Source of the DNA: Telmatospirillum siberiense
Lineage (GTDB): Bacteria > Pseudomonadota > Alphaproteobacteria > Rhodospirillales > Magnetospirillaceae
DNA: 64,000 nucleotides
Direction of reading: 5' to 3'
Assembly: GCF_002845745.1 (NCBI RefSeq)
Contig: NZ_PIUM01000007.1
Location: 63,309 to 127,308, forward strand
Under the pieces are notes generated by a model. The model saw only the letters and a list, made by a program, of their open reading frames with translations, was not told the origin of the DNA and did no database searches. Below are positions 54,299 to 62,127 of the stretch, in pieces. Positions within the stretch are counted from its first letter, which is position 1. Each line of letters begins with the position of its first letter. Both the position numbers and the translations under genes were made by a program.

Positions 54299-55633
54299 AT
54301 GATGACTACGACGGCGACGGTTCACGCGGACGCCCTGGCGAGGGCGATCAAAAAATCGGCGGTACGGCTGCTTCCATTCCTGGCCCTCATGTATGCGTTG
54401 TCCTTCGTCGATCGGGCCAATGTCGGATTTGCCAAGATCGCCTATCAGGCAGATACGGGCATCAGCAATGCCGCCTATGCCTTCGGTGCCGGCATCTTCT
54501 TCATCGGCTACGCCATCTTCGAAGTGCCCAGCAATCTGATCCTGCACAAGATCGGCGCGAAGATCTGGATGAGCCGGATCATGGTGACCTGGGGCATGGT
54601 TTCCGCCTCCATGATTTTCGCGACGACCGAAACCTCCTTTTATGTCGTAAGGTTCCTGCTGGGAGCGTCCGAAGCCGGTTTCTTCCCCGGCGTCATTCTG
54701 TTCCTGACCTATTGGTTCCCGGCCAAGCAGCGTTCCCGCGCCTTGGGCTTGTTCTATTTCGGCGTGCCTTTGGCCATGCTGTTCGGCAGCCCCCTTTCGG
54801 GCTACCTGCTGGATATGCACGGCATGTTCGGCTTCACCAACTGGCAATGGATGTTCATCGTCGAGGGGCTGTCGGCTTCGGTCGTCGGCGTCATCGCCTT
54901 CTTTTACCTGGACAGCCGTCCGAAAACGGCCAAATGGCTGGCCGAGGACGAGCGGGCCGCGCTGATCTCGGAAATCGAGGCGGAAGAGGCGGTCAAGGTG
55001 AAGAACGCCCCCAACTCGGTGTTCGGCGTGTTGAAAAGCGGCCGTGTCCTGCTGTTCATCGCCATATATTTCTGCATCCAGATCGGCAATGCGCCCCTGG
55101 CCTTCTATCTTCCCTCGAAGCTCGCCTCCTCGATGGGCGGGCAGGTTAATTTCATGGTCGGTCTGCTGCTGTCGGTTCCATGGCTTTGCACCATCTTCGC
55201 CATGCGTCTGGCCACCAAATTCGCCGATCGCCACGACAATCACCGCGTGGTCGCCACCTGCATGCTGGCGGCCGGCATTCTGGCTTTCGCCTCGCTGTCG
55301 GTGATCACCACTCCGGTCCTGACGGTTCTCGCCTTCTGCATCGCCATTCCCGGATTGGTGGCCTGCCAGCCGGTGTTCTGGAGCCTGCCCACCCGTTATC
55401 TGGGGGGAACGGGCGCCGCCAGCGGGATCGCCTTCATCGTGTCCATCGGTAATCTGGGCGGCTTCGTTTCGCCGCAGATCAAAGCCTATGCCGACACCCT
55501 TTCCGGAAACACCAATACCGGCTTCCTGGTGGTGGCCATCCTGTGCTTCGTCAGCGTGTTGCTGATGTGCACTCTTCCCCATCAGCCGGCGGCCAAGCCG
55601 GTGGCGGTCGGCTCCGAGGTGGAAACCGCCTGA
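54299..55633 (+). CDS. MFS transporter of the anion:cation symporter (ACS) family
   Basis: A 444-residue 12-helix transporter of the hexuronate/phthalate-permease type: LPFLALMYALSFVDRANVGFAK at helix 1, FEVPSNLILHKIGAKIWMSRIMVTWG at loop 2-3, and RFLLGASEAGFFPGVILFLTYWFP. These are standard for sugar-acid importers such as ExuT, GudP and DgoT. ATG-ATG at 54299 follows CGGAGG. It is 78 bases after the dehydratase gene and ends in a strong terminator. The likely cargo is the sugar acid used by the dehydratase. Confidence 0.87.
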   Translation: MMTTTATVHADALARAIKKSAVRLLPFLALMYALSFVDRANVGFAKIAYQADTGISNAAYAFGAGIFFIGYAIFEVPSNLILHKIGAKIWMSRIMVTWGMVSASMIFATTETSFYVVRFLLGASEAGFFPGVILFLTYWFPAKQRSRALGLFYFGVPLAMLFGSPLSGYLLDMHGMFGFTNWQWMFIVEGLSASVVGVIAFFYLDSRPKTAKWLAEDERAALISEIEAEEAVKVKNAPNSVFGVLKSGRVLLFIAIYFCIQIGNAPLAFYLPSKLASSMGGQVNFMVGLLLSVPWLCTIFAMRLATKFADRHDNHRVVATCMLAAGILAFASLSVITTPVLTVLAFCIAIPGLVACQPVFWSLPTRYLGGTGAASGIAFIVSIGNLGGFVSPQIKAYADTLSGNTNTGFLVVAILCFVSVLLMCTLPHQPAAKPVAVGSEVETA

Positions 55634-55660
55634 TTGCCGAACGGTTTCCGTGTAAGAAAA

Positions 55661-55702
55661 AAGAAGCGTGTTCCGCGTAATCGGGACACGCTTCTTCTTT
55701 TT
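55661..55702 (+). terminator. Terminator after the sugar-acid importer
   Basis: AAGAAGCGTGTTCC (55661-55674) pairs with GGGACACGCTTCTT (55683-55696) over 14 bp with one G-U, around an 8-base loop, followed by CTTTTT. An A-run on the left (55656-55661) makes it potentially bidirectional. Confidence 0.82.
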
Positions 55703-55823
55703 CATCCCGCAAGATGATATTGAGGGCGCTTCGACTTCGCCTGCGAAATTTGCGCTTCACGCGCGGACATTGACATGAGAAACGCCGCTGAGGCACTCTC
55801 GCGGGCCACGGAGAAGGGCTAGA

Positions 55824-56270
55824 ATGCTTTCGGCAAAAGCGAAATATGGTCTCAAGGCGGCGCTCTATCTGGCCGAACGGGAAGGTGAGGGCGGTATTCT
55901 GGTGGCGGATATTGCCGAAAGTCAGCGAATTCCCAAGAAGTTCCTCGACACCATCCTGCTCGAACTGAAGAACAACGGTCTGTTGTCCAGCAAGAAGGGC
56001 AAGGGGGGGGGATATATGTTGGCCCGCCCCGCGTCCAAGGTGATGGTCGGGCAGATCGTGCGTATTCTGGACGGACCCATTGCGCCGGTGGCCTGCGTCA
56101 GTCAGACCGCCTATCGTCCTTGCACCGACTGCACCAGCGAAGACGCCTGCCTGATCCGGCGGGTCATGCAGCGTGTGCGCGACGCGACGGCCGAAATTCT
56201 CGACAACACCAGTTTACGCGATATGGCGACCGCGCCGCGACCTCCGGCCGTTCTCAATTACGAAATCTGA
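55824..56270 (+). CDS. Rrf2-family regulator with four C-terminal cysteines
   Basis: A 148-residue winged-helix regulator (MLSAKAKYGLKAALYLA, FLDTILLELKNNGLLSSKKGKGGGYMLARP). It has Cys91, Cys100, Cys103 and Cys109 in the stretch CVSQTAYRPCTDCTSEDAC, a pattern suited to an iron-sulfur cluster as in IscR/NsrR-type members, though spacing differs from IscR. It may sense Fe-S status, NO or sulfide; which is not known. It is monocistronic, with convergent small gene next. Confidence 0.87.
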   Translation: MLSAKAKYGLKAALYLAEREGEGGILVADIAESQRIPKKFLDTILLELKNNGLLSSKKGKGGGYMLARPASKVMVGQIVRILDGPIAPVACVSQTAYRPCTDCTSEDACLIRRVMQRVRDATAEILDNTSLRDMATAPRPPAVLNYEI

Positions 56271-56289
56271 TCGCCCTTCCGGGCGGGCG

Positions 56290-56490
56290 TCATCGCGTCG
56301 GATGGGGCTTTTCGACCAGCCGCCATTCGAAGTGCGGGGTGTTGTCATAGACCCGGACGAGCGCGCGGGAGGCCTCGTCGCCGTTATTGAGATGTCGGGA
56401 CAGGGGCCAGGCGATGGCCATGACACCTGCCGCGATCAGCAGGGCCTGGCGATATTGGCCGATCAAATCGCGCAGTTGACGAACCCACAT
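56290..56490 (-). CDS. Small membrane protein of unknown function
   Basis: A 66-residue protein with one hydrophobic helix at about residues 15-31 (ALLIAAGVMAIAWPL) flanked by charges. GGAG is 7 bases before its ATG. It has no recognisable family and lies 19 bases from the convergent Rrf2 gene. The frame is GC-typical and could be coding; I do not assign a function. Confidence 0.55.
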   Translation of the reverse strand: MWVRQLRDLIGQYRQALLIAAGVMAIAWPLSRHLNNGDEASRALVRVYDNTPHFEWRLVEKPHPTR

Positions 56491-56699
56491 TTTCCATCTC
56501 CGTAGTCCAGGCCGTCGGCAAGCGTGACGGATCTCCTGTTTCCAGAACGTTTTGCGGCTTGTTGTTCAAGCCCTTGGCCTTGGCGCACGCCTCTGCGTGC
56601 TTGGCCCGAGAAGCGTCATCGGCAACTGTAGGGCCTTTCCCCGTAAGGCTTCGACGGGGGAATTCATCAAAATTCCATAAACGTCCGGCCGTTGTGCGC

Positions 56700-57518
56700 T
56701 CAGATGCTGTAATCATCATGACGGGGCAGGCGGGTGGTGAAGGTCCCGCCCAGCAGACCCGCCAGCAGACGCAAGTCGGGCAGGATGTCGAGAAGCAGTG
56801 TCTCGGCGCCACCGCCCAGCAGAATGCCGGTTCCGCCATCTTCCGTCATCAGTTCCAGCCCGGTGCGGCCGATCTGGTCGATCGGCGCCTGCGGGGCGTC
56901 GATGGCATAGCTGATCATGTAGGGAACCTTGAGAGTCTCCAGCAGCAACGCCGCATCGATGGCAAAAGTGGGGTCGCGGGCGTCGTCCGCCGGCGGATCG
57001 ATGAAGACGAAATCGGGGGCCGCCCGCAGCGAGAGTTGCGAGCGCAGGAACGAAAACCAGTCCAGGCTCCAGAAGCGGACCCAGGTTCCCTCGCGGTAGC
57101 CCCGTCCCTTGGCGACCAGGGTCGCGTCGATGTCATTAACGTCGATTTCGACCACCAGGCGTTCGCCGCCGGCCGACCCGATCACCCGCCCTGCCAGCAC
57201 CCAGGAGCCGGGATGCTCATCGTCCGGTAGATGCGGTTCCAGCCCGGCGAAATAATCATCGGCGGCAAAGGAACGCCGTTCGGCGAACAGACGATCGAGG
57301 AGTGGACCGGGTTTGGGAATACGGCCCGAACCGGCATGGGTGTCCACATAGCAGAACGGAATGGCGCCATCGGCCGCCTGGGCAGCGGTCATCCTGGCCA
57401 TTCGTCCCAGCGCCCGTGCCAGGATGAAATGATTCCACAAGGTCCTTCGGGCATCCGCCATCGTGGTAGCCGTCCAGACATGAGAAAGCGCAGCCGCCAT
57501 AATCAGCATTAATTTCAT
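56700..57518 (-). CDS. RlmJ-like SAM-dependent methyltransferase homologue
   Basis: A 272-residue protein with motifs seen in RlmJ (23S rRNA A2030 N6-methyltransferase): FCYVDTHAGSGRIPKPG (compare YLDTHAGAGRY), and FVFIDPPADD in place of the catalytic DPPY. It departs from the family in the residue after DPP (Ala, not Tyr) and in the N-terminus, so activity on rRNA is uncertain; the tyrosine normally stacks on the target base. ATG 57518 follows from the end of the homologous part; a longer frame extends to 57722. Its neighbours give no clue. Confidence 0.6.
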   Translation of the reverse strand: MKLMLIMAAALSHVWTATTMADARRTLWNHFILARALGRMARMTAAQAADGAIPFCYVDTHAGSGRIPKPGPLLDRLFAERRSFAADDYFAGLEPHLPDDEHPGSWVLAGRVIGSAGGERLVVEIDVNDIDATLVAKGRGYREGTWVRFWSLDWFSFLRSQLSLRAAPDFVFIDPPADDARDPTFAIDAALLLETLKVPYMISYAIDAPQAPIDQIGRTGLELMTEDGGTGILLGGGAETLLLDILPDLRLLAGLLGGTFTTRLPRHDDYSI

Positions 57519-57670
57519 GTTATTACTAATTGAAATAACATAGCACAGATGTTTTGAGGGAGGGAAACGTCCATCGCTATGCCTTTCGCGAGGGAGTTGC
57601 CGGTTCTTGGATCTTTCCGCGCGCAAAGGGCGATCTGGCGAAAGGCCCATTGAAAGCGCATATTTTCCAA

Positions 57671-58351
57671 ATGAAGACCGTAAAATCAGACTGGCTACCT
57701 CTTTTTCCTCAATTCCAGGCACTGGACGCCGAGACCGCTCGCTCGCTGAGGGACGGCGCCCGGCTGGTCACTCTGCCGGCGGGGACGGTCCTGTTCCGCG
57801 AAGGAGAGCTTTGCGACAATTTCCTGCTGTTGCTGCATGGCAAGGTCCGCGTCCAGAAGGTCGCCGCGTCAGGACGCGAGATGGTGCTCTATCGGGTGGA
57901 AAGCGGCGAAAGTTGCATCCTGACCACCTCCTGCCTGATGGCCAGCGAGGCCTATAGTGCCGAAGGCGTCGCTGAAACCGAGGTTCGAGCGGCCGTCGTC
58001 GGCGATGCCCTGTTCCACGATCTGCTCGGGCGGTCGGCGGTTTTCCGACGTTTCGTCTTCGGTGCCTGCGGTCAGCGTCTGGCCGATCTGCTGTGTCTGC
58101 TCCAGGAGGTGGCTTTCGGCCGTATCGATGTTCGTCTCGCCCAGATACTGCTCGATCAGCCCGTCAGGGAGGGAGCGATCCGGACCACCCATCAGACGCT
58201 GTCGGTCGAATTGGGGACCGCCCGCGAGGTGGTCAGCCGTCAGTTGAAGGATTTCGAACGCCGCGGTTGGGTGAAGCTGGGGCGCGGATCCATCGTACTC
58301 TTGCAGCCGGACGCATTGGCGGCCGTGAGCGATCCCCGCTCCCTCCTGTGA
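57671..58351 (+). CDS. Crp/Fnr-family transcriptional regulator
   Basis: A 226-residue regulator: a cyclic-nucleotide-binding-like domain (about residues 12-125, PAGTVLFREGELCDNFLLLLHGKVRV) and an HTH_Crp domain at the end (HQTLSVELGTAREVVSRQLKDFERRGWVKL). It has several cysteines but not the N-terminal cluster of FNR, so oxygen sensing by Fe-S is not supported. ATG 57671 gives the standard length; the frame upstream is longer. The three genes after it concern sulfur or membrane transport, so it may respond to a sulfur or redox signal. Confidence 0.86.
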   Translation: MKTVKSDWLPLFPQFQALDAETARSLRDGARLVTLPAGTVLFREGELCDNFLLLLHGKVRVQKVAASGREMVLYRVESGESCILTTSCLMASEAYSAEGVAETEVRAAVVGDALFHDLLGRSAVFRRFVFGACGQRLADLLCLLQEVAFGRIDVRLAQILLDQPVREGAIRTTHQTLSVELGTAREVVSRQLKDFERRGWVKLGRGSIVLLQPDALAAVSDPRSLL

Positions 58352-58473
58352 CTAGGTTACAGACGGAGGCCCCTTTTGGATGGTCTCCTCTCCGTCGTTA
58401 TTCCAAGCAACCAAGGGCTCATGAAACGATGACGCATCGTTTCTCGGCTCCTTGATGGTGGAGGACCACGCGG

Positions 58474-58668
58474 ATGTTCGGAAAAAATATCGGTCTTATC
58501 GATCGAGCCGCCCGGGCCGTGCTCGGATTAGCTTTGATCATCTGGGCTCTTCTCGGCGGGCCGCTGTGGGCCTGGATCGGCGTCTTGCCTCTGGCGACGG
58601 CGGCGGTTTCCTTTTGCCCTGCCTATGCCCTATTGGGGCTGCGGACCTGTCCCCGACCGAAAAGCTGA
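58474..58668 (+). CDS. DUF2892 (YgaP-like) inner-membrane protein
   Basis: A 64-residue protein with two hydrophobic helices (AVLGLALIIWALLGG and AWIGVLPLATAAVSFCPAYALLG) and the DUF2892 core N-IGLIDRAARA-LG and FCPAY. The family often occurs with rhodanese or with sulfur-metabolism genes. It is 8 bases before the first YeeE half gene and about 120 bases after the Crp/Fnr gene. Cys residues at CPAY and near the end may bind a persulfide, an inference from YgaP. Confidence 0.82.
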   Translation: MFGKNIGLIDRAARAVLGLALIIWALLGGPLWAWIGVLPLATAAVSFCPAYALLGLRTCPRPKS

Positions 58669-58676
58669 AATCCGTC

Positions 58677-59084
58677 ATGTGGCATGACATCGTGTTGGCC
58701 TTGGCCGGCGGCTGCTTGATTGGCCTGGCGGCGGGTCTGTTCTATCTGGTCAACGGACGGATTCTGGGCATCAGCGGTCTTGCCCAATCGCTGCTCGGTC
58801 GCTGGCCGGCCCGGGCGTCGGAGTCCGTGCTGTTTTTCGCAGGCTTGCTGGTTGGCGCGCTGGTTCTTGCCGATCCGGCCAGATCCCTTGCCCTGGTTCC
58901 CACGCCCAGGCTGCTTTTCGCCGGTCTGCTTGTCGGGATCGGCGTTCGCCTGGCCAATGGATGCACCAGTGGCCATGCGGTTTGCGGGCTGGCCAGGGGG
59001 GCGCGGCGTTCTTTGGCCGCGACCGCGTTTTTCATGGCGAGCGCCGCGCTGACCGTCATCCTGGTGAAAGTGATCGGATCATGA
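58677..59084 (+). CDS. YeeE/YedE-family transporter, first half
   Basis: A 135-residue membrane protein with four helices, matching the N-terminal half of the YeeE/YedE (TsuA) thiosulfate transporter family. The Cys in GCTSGHAVCGLAR (near residue 98) is the conserved persulfide-interacting type. The start at 58677 is short of a clear ribosome-binding site. Its stop overlaps the start of the second half in ATGA, so the two must be made together. Confidence 0.85.
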   Translation: MWHDIVLALAGGCLIGLAAGLFYLVNGRILGISGLAQSLLGRWPARASESVLFFAGLLVGALVLADPARSLALVPTPRLLFAGLLVGIGVRLANGCTSGHAVCGLARGARRSLAATAFFMASAALTVILVKVIGS

Positions 59085-59503
59085 TGCGGAGTGTCGTTGC
59101 TGTCGTCGCCGGCCTGCTGTTCGGGGCCGGCCTGGCACTGTCGGGGATGGTCGACCCCGCCAAGGTTCTTGGCTTTCTCGATATCACCGGGGCATGGGAT
59201 CCCAGCCTCGGAGGTGTGATGGCGGCGGCGATCCCGATGACCGCGTTATTCTATTATCTGGGACGCCGTCGGGGCGTTTCTCTGTCGGGCTCGCCTTTGC
59301 CCGAACCGCCTTCGAAGGTGATCGACGCCCGTCTGATCGGTGGCTCCATCATCTTCGGCATCGGATGGGGGTTGGCCGGGTTGTGCCCCGGGCCGGCCAT
59401 CGCCGATCTCGCCCTGGATGGGCGGGTGCTGCCGTTCGTCGTCGCCATGGCGGTCGGCATGATCCTGGTAAAAGCGATCCGGAGAATTCCCATCATTCAT
59501 TGA
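59081..59503 (+). CDS. YeeE/YedE-family transporter, second half
   Basis: A 140-residue membrane protein with four helices; it has GLALSGMVDPAKVLGFLDITGAWDPSLGGVM and the cysteine motif GLAGLCPGPAIADL, matching the C-terminal half of YeeE/YedE. It overlaps the preceding half gene in ATGA. In E. coli the two halves are fused in TsuA; here, as in PmpA/PmpB-type proteins, they are separate and should form a complex. The likely cargo is thiosulfate or a sulfide-derived species, inferred from the family. Confidence 0.85.
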   Translation: MMRSVVAVVAGLLFGAGLALSGMVDPAKVLGFLDITGAWDPSLGGVMAAAIPMTALFYYLGRRRGVSLSGSPLPEPPSKVIDARLIGGSIIFGIGWGLAGLCPGPAIADLALDGRVLPFVVAMAVGMILVKAIRRIPIIH

Positions 59504-59680
59504 TTATCCCGGCGAGCCGTTGATCTGGGCTGTTCGCCGCTAAGGGCCCGTTCCGCGATAACCGCGCCGACGTGGTGGTCGCGGGCACTAAGCCCGAGTG
59601 GCGTCTGAGCCAGGGTTTCCGCGGATGCGGAAACTCAACACTGATGACTTCAAGGGCCGTTATAATAAGGAGAGAGCACG

Positions 59681-60028
59681 ATGGTTAAGGATTGGCAGAA
59701 GATCGCGGGCGACCTGGGCGGGGCCATCGCCAAGCTGCATACGGGCATTCCCGATGTGATGAAGGCGTTCCGCGCCATGGACGCCGCCGTGTCCACCGAC
59801 GCGGCCTTGTCGCCGAAGACCAAGGAACTGATCGCCCTCGCCCTCGGCGTCGCCGCCCGCTGTGACGGCTGTCTGGCCTTCCATGCCAAGGCCGCCCGCA
59901 AACATGGCGCCGCGCGCGAGGAAATTCTCGAGACCATCGGCATGGCCATCTACATGGGCGGTGGCCCCTCGGTCATCTATGGCGCCCAGGCCTTGGAGGC
60001 CTTCGATCAGTTCAGCGCCGCCGACTGA
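59681..60028 (+). CDS. AhpD-like carboxymuconolactone decarboxylase-family protein with CxxC
   Basis: A 115-residue helical protein with the AhpD signature CDGCLAFHAKAARKHGAAREEILE (Cys61-Cys64, His68), followed by AIYMGGGPSVIYG. AhpD-type proteins act as thiol-disulfide reductants of peroxide or sulfur substrates. The start is ATG 59681, with AAGGAGAGAG just upstream. The 177-base gap after YeeE2 contains a small hairpin, GTTTCCGC-GGAT-GCGGAAAC, at 59615-59634. Adjacent sulfur transport genes suggest a link to persulfide or thiosulfate stress. Confidence 0.86.
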   Translation: MVKDWQKIAGDLGGAIAKLHTGIPDVMKAFRAMDAAVSTDAALSPKTKELIALALGVAARCDGCLAFHAKAARKHGAAREEILETIGMAIYMGGGPSVIYGAQALEAFDQFSAAD

Positions 60029-60049
60029 TAGACCTTTACAGGATTCATC

Positions 60050-60067
60050 TTGTCATCGGAGTGTCAC
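60050..60067 (+). promoter_or_regulatory. Candidate Pho box upstream of pstS
   Basis: TTGTCATCGGAGTGTCAC matches the PhoB consensus CTGTCATAWAWCTGTCAY at the two direct TGTCA repeats with exact 11-base spacing, though the centre is GC-rich instead of AT. It starts 83 bases before the pstS ATG, a normal position for PhoB activation. Confidence 0.7.
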
Positions 60068-60132
60068 GTGGCTGTGGAGGAGGAAAGAGGCAGTATGTGC
60101 CCGTCTTTTTCCACAGCCAGGAAATTCCGGTT

Positions 60133-61152
60133 ATGAATGCCAAGATGTTCGTTTTCGCCGCCATGGCGACGGTGGCCCTGACGGCCAATGCCGAGGCCCG
60201 CGATCAGATCAGGATCGTCGGTTCCTCGACGGTTTATCCCTTCGCCACGACCGTTGCCGAGAATTTCGGCAAGACATCCGGCTTCAAGACGCCGGTGGTC
60301 GAAAGCACCGGATCGGGCGGCGGCTTCAAGCTGTTCTGTGCTGGCGCCGATGAGAACACTCCCGACGTCACCAACGCCTCCCGCCGCGTTACCGCCGGCG
60401 AAGTGGCGGCCTGTGCCGCCAACGGCGTCAAGGACATCACCGAAATCGTCATCGGATACGACGGCATCGTGATCGCCAATGCCAAGGCCGGTCCGAAATA
60501 TGCCCTGACCAAGGAACAGATTTTCAAGGCGATCGCCAAGACTGTCCCCGTTGACGGCAAGCTGGTGCCCAACCCCTATAAGAAGTGGAGCGACGTCGAT
60601 CCCTCCCTGCCGGCTGAAGCCATCGTCGTCTTCGGCCCCGCCTCCAACCATGGCACCCGCGACGCCCTGGTCGAGCTGGTGATGGACGAGGCCTGCCCCA
60701 AGTTCCCCGAGATCAAGGCGCTCTCCGGCGATGCCAAGAAGGTGGCCTGTGATGCGGTGCGCGAAGACGGCGCCTTCATCGAGGTTTCGGAAGACTATAG
60801 CCTGGTCATGCAGAAGCTGCAGAGCCAGCCGCACGCCGTCGGTGTCCTGACCTTCAGCTATCTCGATCAGAATGGCGACAAGATCAAGGCGGCGACCGTC
60901 GACGGCCAGACCGCGACCTACGAGAATATCGCCAGCAGCAAATATCCGGTGTCCCGTCCGCTCTATTTCTACGTCAAGAAGAGCCACGTCGGCGTGATCC
61001 CCGGCATCAAGGAATACATTGCCGAATTCACCTCCGAGAAGGCGTGGGGCAAGAACGGTTATCTGGCGAGCAAGGGCCTGATCGCCATGCCTGACGACCA
61101 GCGCAAGGCGGAAGCGGCGAAGGGCAAGGATCTGAGCAATCTGGCCCTGTGA
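60133..61152 (+). CDS. pstS: PstS-family phosphate-binding protein
   Basis: A 339-residue periplasmic protein. A Sec signal (cleaved near AEA-RD, residue 22) precedes IRIVGSSTVYPFATTVAENF, typical of PstS-like proteins. The ligand loop FVESTGSGGGFKLFCAG contains the phosphate-binding TGSGGG, and ASNHGTRDAL has the corresponding Thr and Arg. A Pho box lies upstream. No pstCAB follow, so uptake components must be elsewhere, or this is an additional, high-affinity scavenger. The paired cysteines in CAGADEN and CAANG may form a disulfide. A strong terminator follows. Confidence 0.9.
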   Translation: MNAKMFVFAAMATVALTANAEARDQIRIVGSSTVYPFATTVAENFGKTSGFKTPVVESTGSGGGFKLFCAGADENTPDVTNASRRVTAGEVAACAANGVKDITEIVIGYDGIVIANAKAGPKYALTKEQIFKAIAKTVPVDGKLVPNPYKKWSDVDPSLPAEAIVVFGPASNHGTRDALVELVMDEACPKFPEIKALSGDAKKVACDAVREDGAFIEVSEDYSLVMQKLQSQPHAVGVLTFSYLDQNGDKIKAATVDGQTATYENIASSKYPVSRPLYFYVKKSHVGVIPGIKEYIAEFTSEKAWGKNGYLASKGLIAMPDDQRKAEAAKGKDLSNLAL

Positions 61153-61198
61153 TTGACTTCCGGCGCTCGTGTTTCACGGGTGCCGGTTCCTTTTCAAA

Positions 61199-61237
61199 CC
61201 CGGCGCGGGGACATCTCCCGCGCCGGGTTTCCTGTTT
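61199..61237 (+). terminator. Terminator after pstS
   Basis: CCCGGCGCGGG (61199-61209) and CCCGCGCCGGG (61217-61227) form a perfect 11-bp stem with a 7-base loop, followed by TTTCCTGTTT. It also lies just past the end of the convergent TSUP gene. Confidence 0.8.
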
Positions 61238-62009
61238 AAAACGGCAGAAAGCCTTTCTGCCAGAAATAACGGCCGACCATCGAGAAGCAGACGACGACGA
61301 TGAGCGGGCGGATCAGGCGCGCGCCGCCCTTGATGGCCGCGTGCGTGCCGGCGTAGGCGCCGATGACCTGGCCGCAGACCATCACCATGCCGACCAGCCA
61401 GAGCACCTTGCCGCCGGCGATGAACAGAATGAGCGAGGCGATGTTGGTGGCGAAGTTCAGGACCTTCGCGACCGCCGTCGCGCCGATCAGGCTCTGTCCA
61501 CGGAGCGAGACGCCGACCAGCGAGAAGAAGGATCCCGTCCCCGGTCCGAAGAAGCCGTCATAGAAGCCGATGATCGGCACCAGCACGAAACGATAGAGGC
61601 CGCCGCCGAGCCGGGGTTTGCCGTCAACCTCCCCGGCATTGGGAGCCAGCAGGAAATAGAAGCCGATTCCCAGCAGGATCAGCGGAATGATGGCGTCCAG
61701 GGCCTTGGGGTTGATCTGCTGTACGGCGATGGTGCCGAGCGCCGCCCCGAGGAAGGCGGCGATGAACGGGACCCGGACGTCGGCGAAGCGGACCTGGCGC
61801 TTCTTCAACATGGTGAGGGCTGCGGTGAAGCTGCCGGAACAGCCCTGCAATTTGTTGGTGCCGAGCGCCAGCAGGGGCGGAAGCTGCACCAGAAGCAGCG
61901 CCGGGATGGTGATCAGTCCGCCACCGCCGGCCATGGCGTCGATGAAGCCGGCGGCCATGGCCACGAAAAACAGCAAAGCGAGCACGTCACCGTGGAGTGT
62001 GAAGTCCAT
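61236..62009 (-). CDS. TSUP-family (TauE/SafE) membrane permease
   Basis: A 257-residue membrane protein with about eight helices. The repeats GFIDAMAGGGGLITIPALLLV (first half) and GFYDGFFGPGTGSFFSLVGV (second half) are the TSUP signatures; family members export or import sulfite, sulfoacetate and other organosulfur or organic acids. ATG 62009 is used (AGG at about 62020); a GTG nine bases earlier is possible. It is most like YfcA-type permeases. It converges with pstS and precedes no clear partner. Confidence 0.86.
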   Translation of the reverse strand: MDFTLHGDVLALLFFVAMAAGFIDAMAGGGGLITIPALLLVQLPPLLALGTNKLQGCSGSFTAALTMLKKRQVRFADVRVPFIAAFLGAALGTIAVQQINPKALDAIIPLILLGIGFYFLLAPNAGEVDGKPRLGGGLYRFVLVPIIGFYDGFFGPGTGSFFSLVGVSLRGQSLIGATAVAKVLNFATNIASLILFIAGGKVLWLVGMVMVCGQVIGAYAGTHAAIKGGARLIRPLIVVVCFSMVGRYFWQKGFLPF

Positions 62010-62127
62010 TGAAGACACCTGGATTGCGCGCCGATCGACGCGGTGGGGCGTCGCCGCGCCCCTGAGGGAAGCGAATGGAAAATCCAGGGCAGGTGATACA
62101 GCATGCGTGATCGCGGGTCGAGAGGGG

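Noticed and set aside
56384-56839. Minus-strand frame crossing the gap before the RlmJ-like gene and the small membrane protein
   Set aside because: It overlaps two better candidates in other frames and has no recognisable domain; the 209-base gap from 56491 to 56699 otherwise shows no clear feature.
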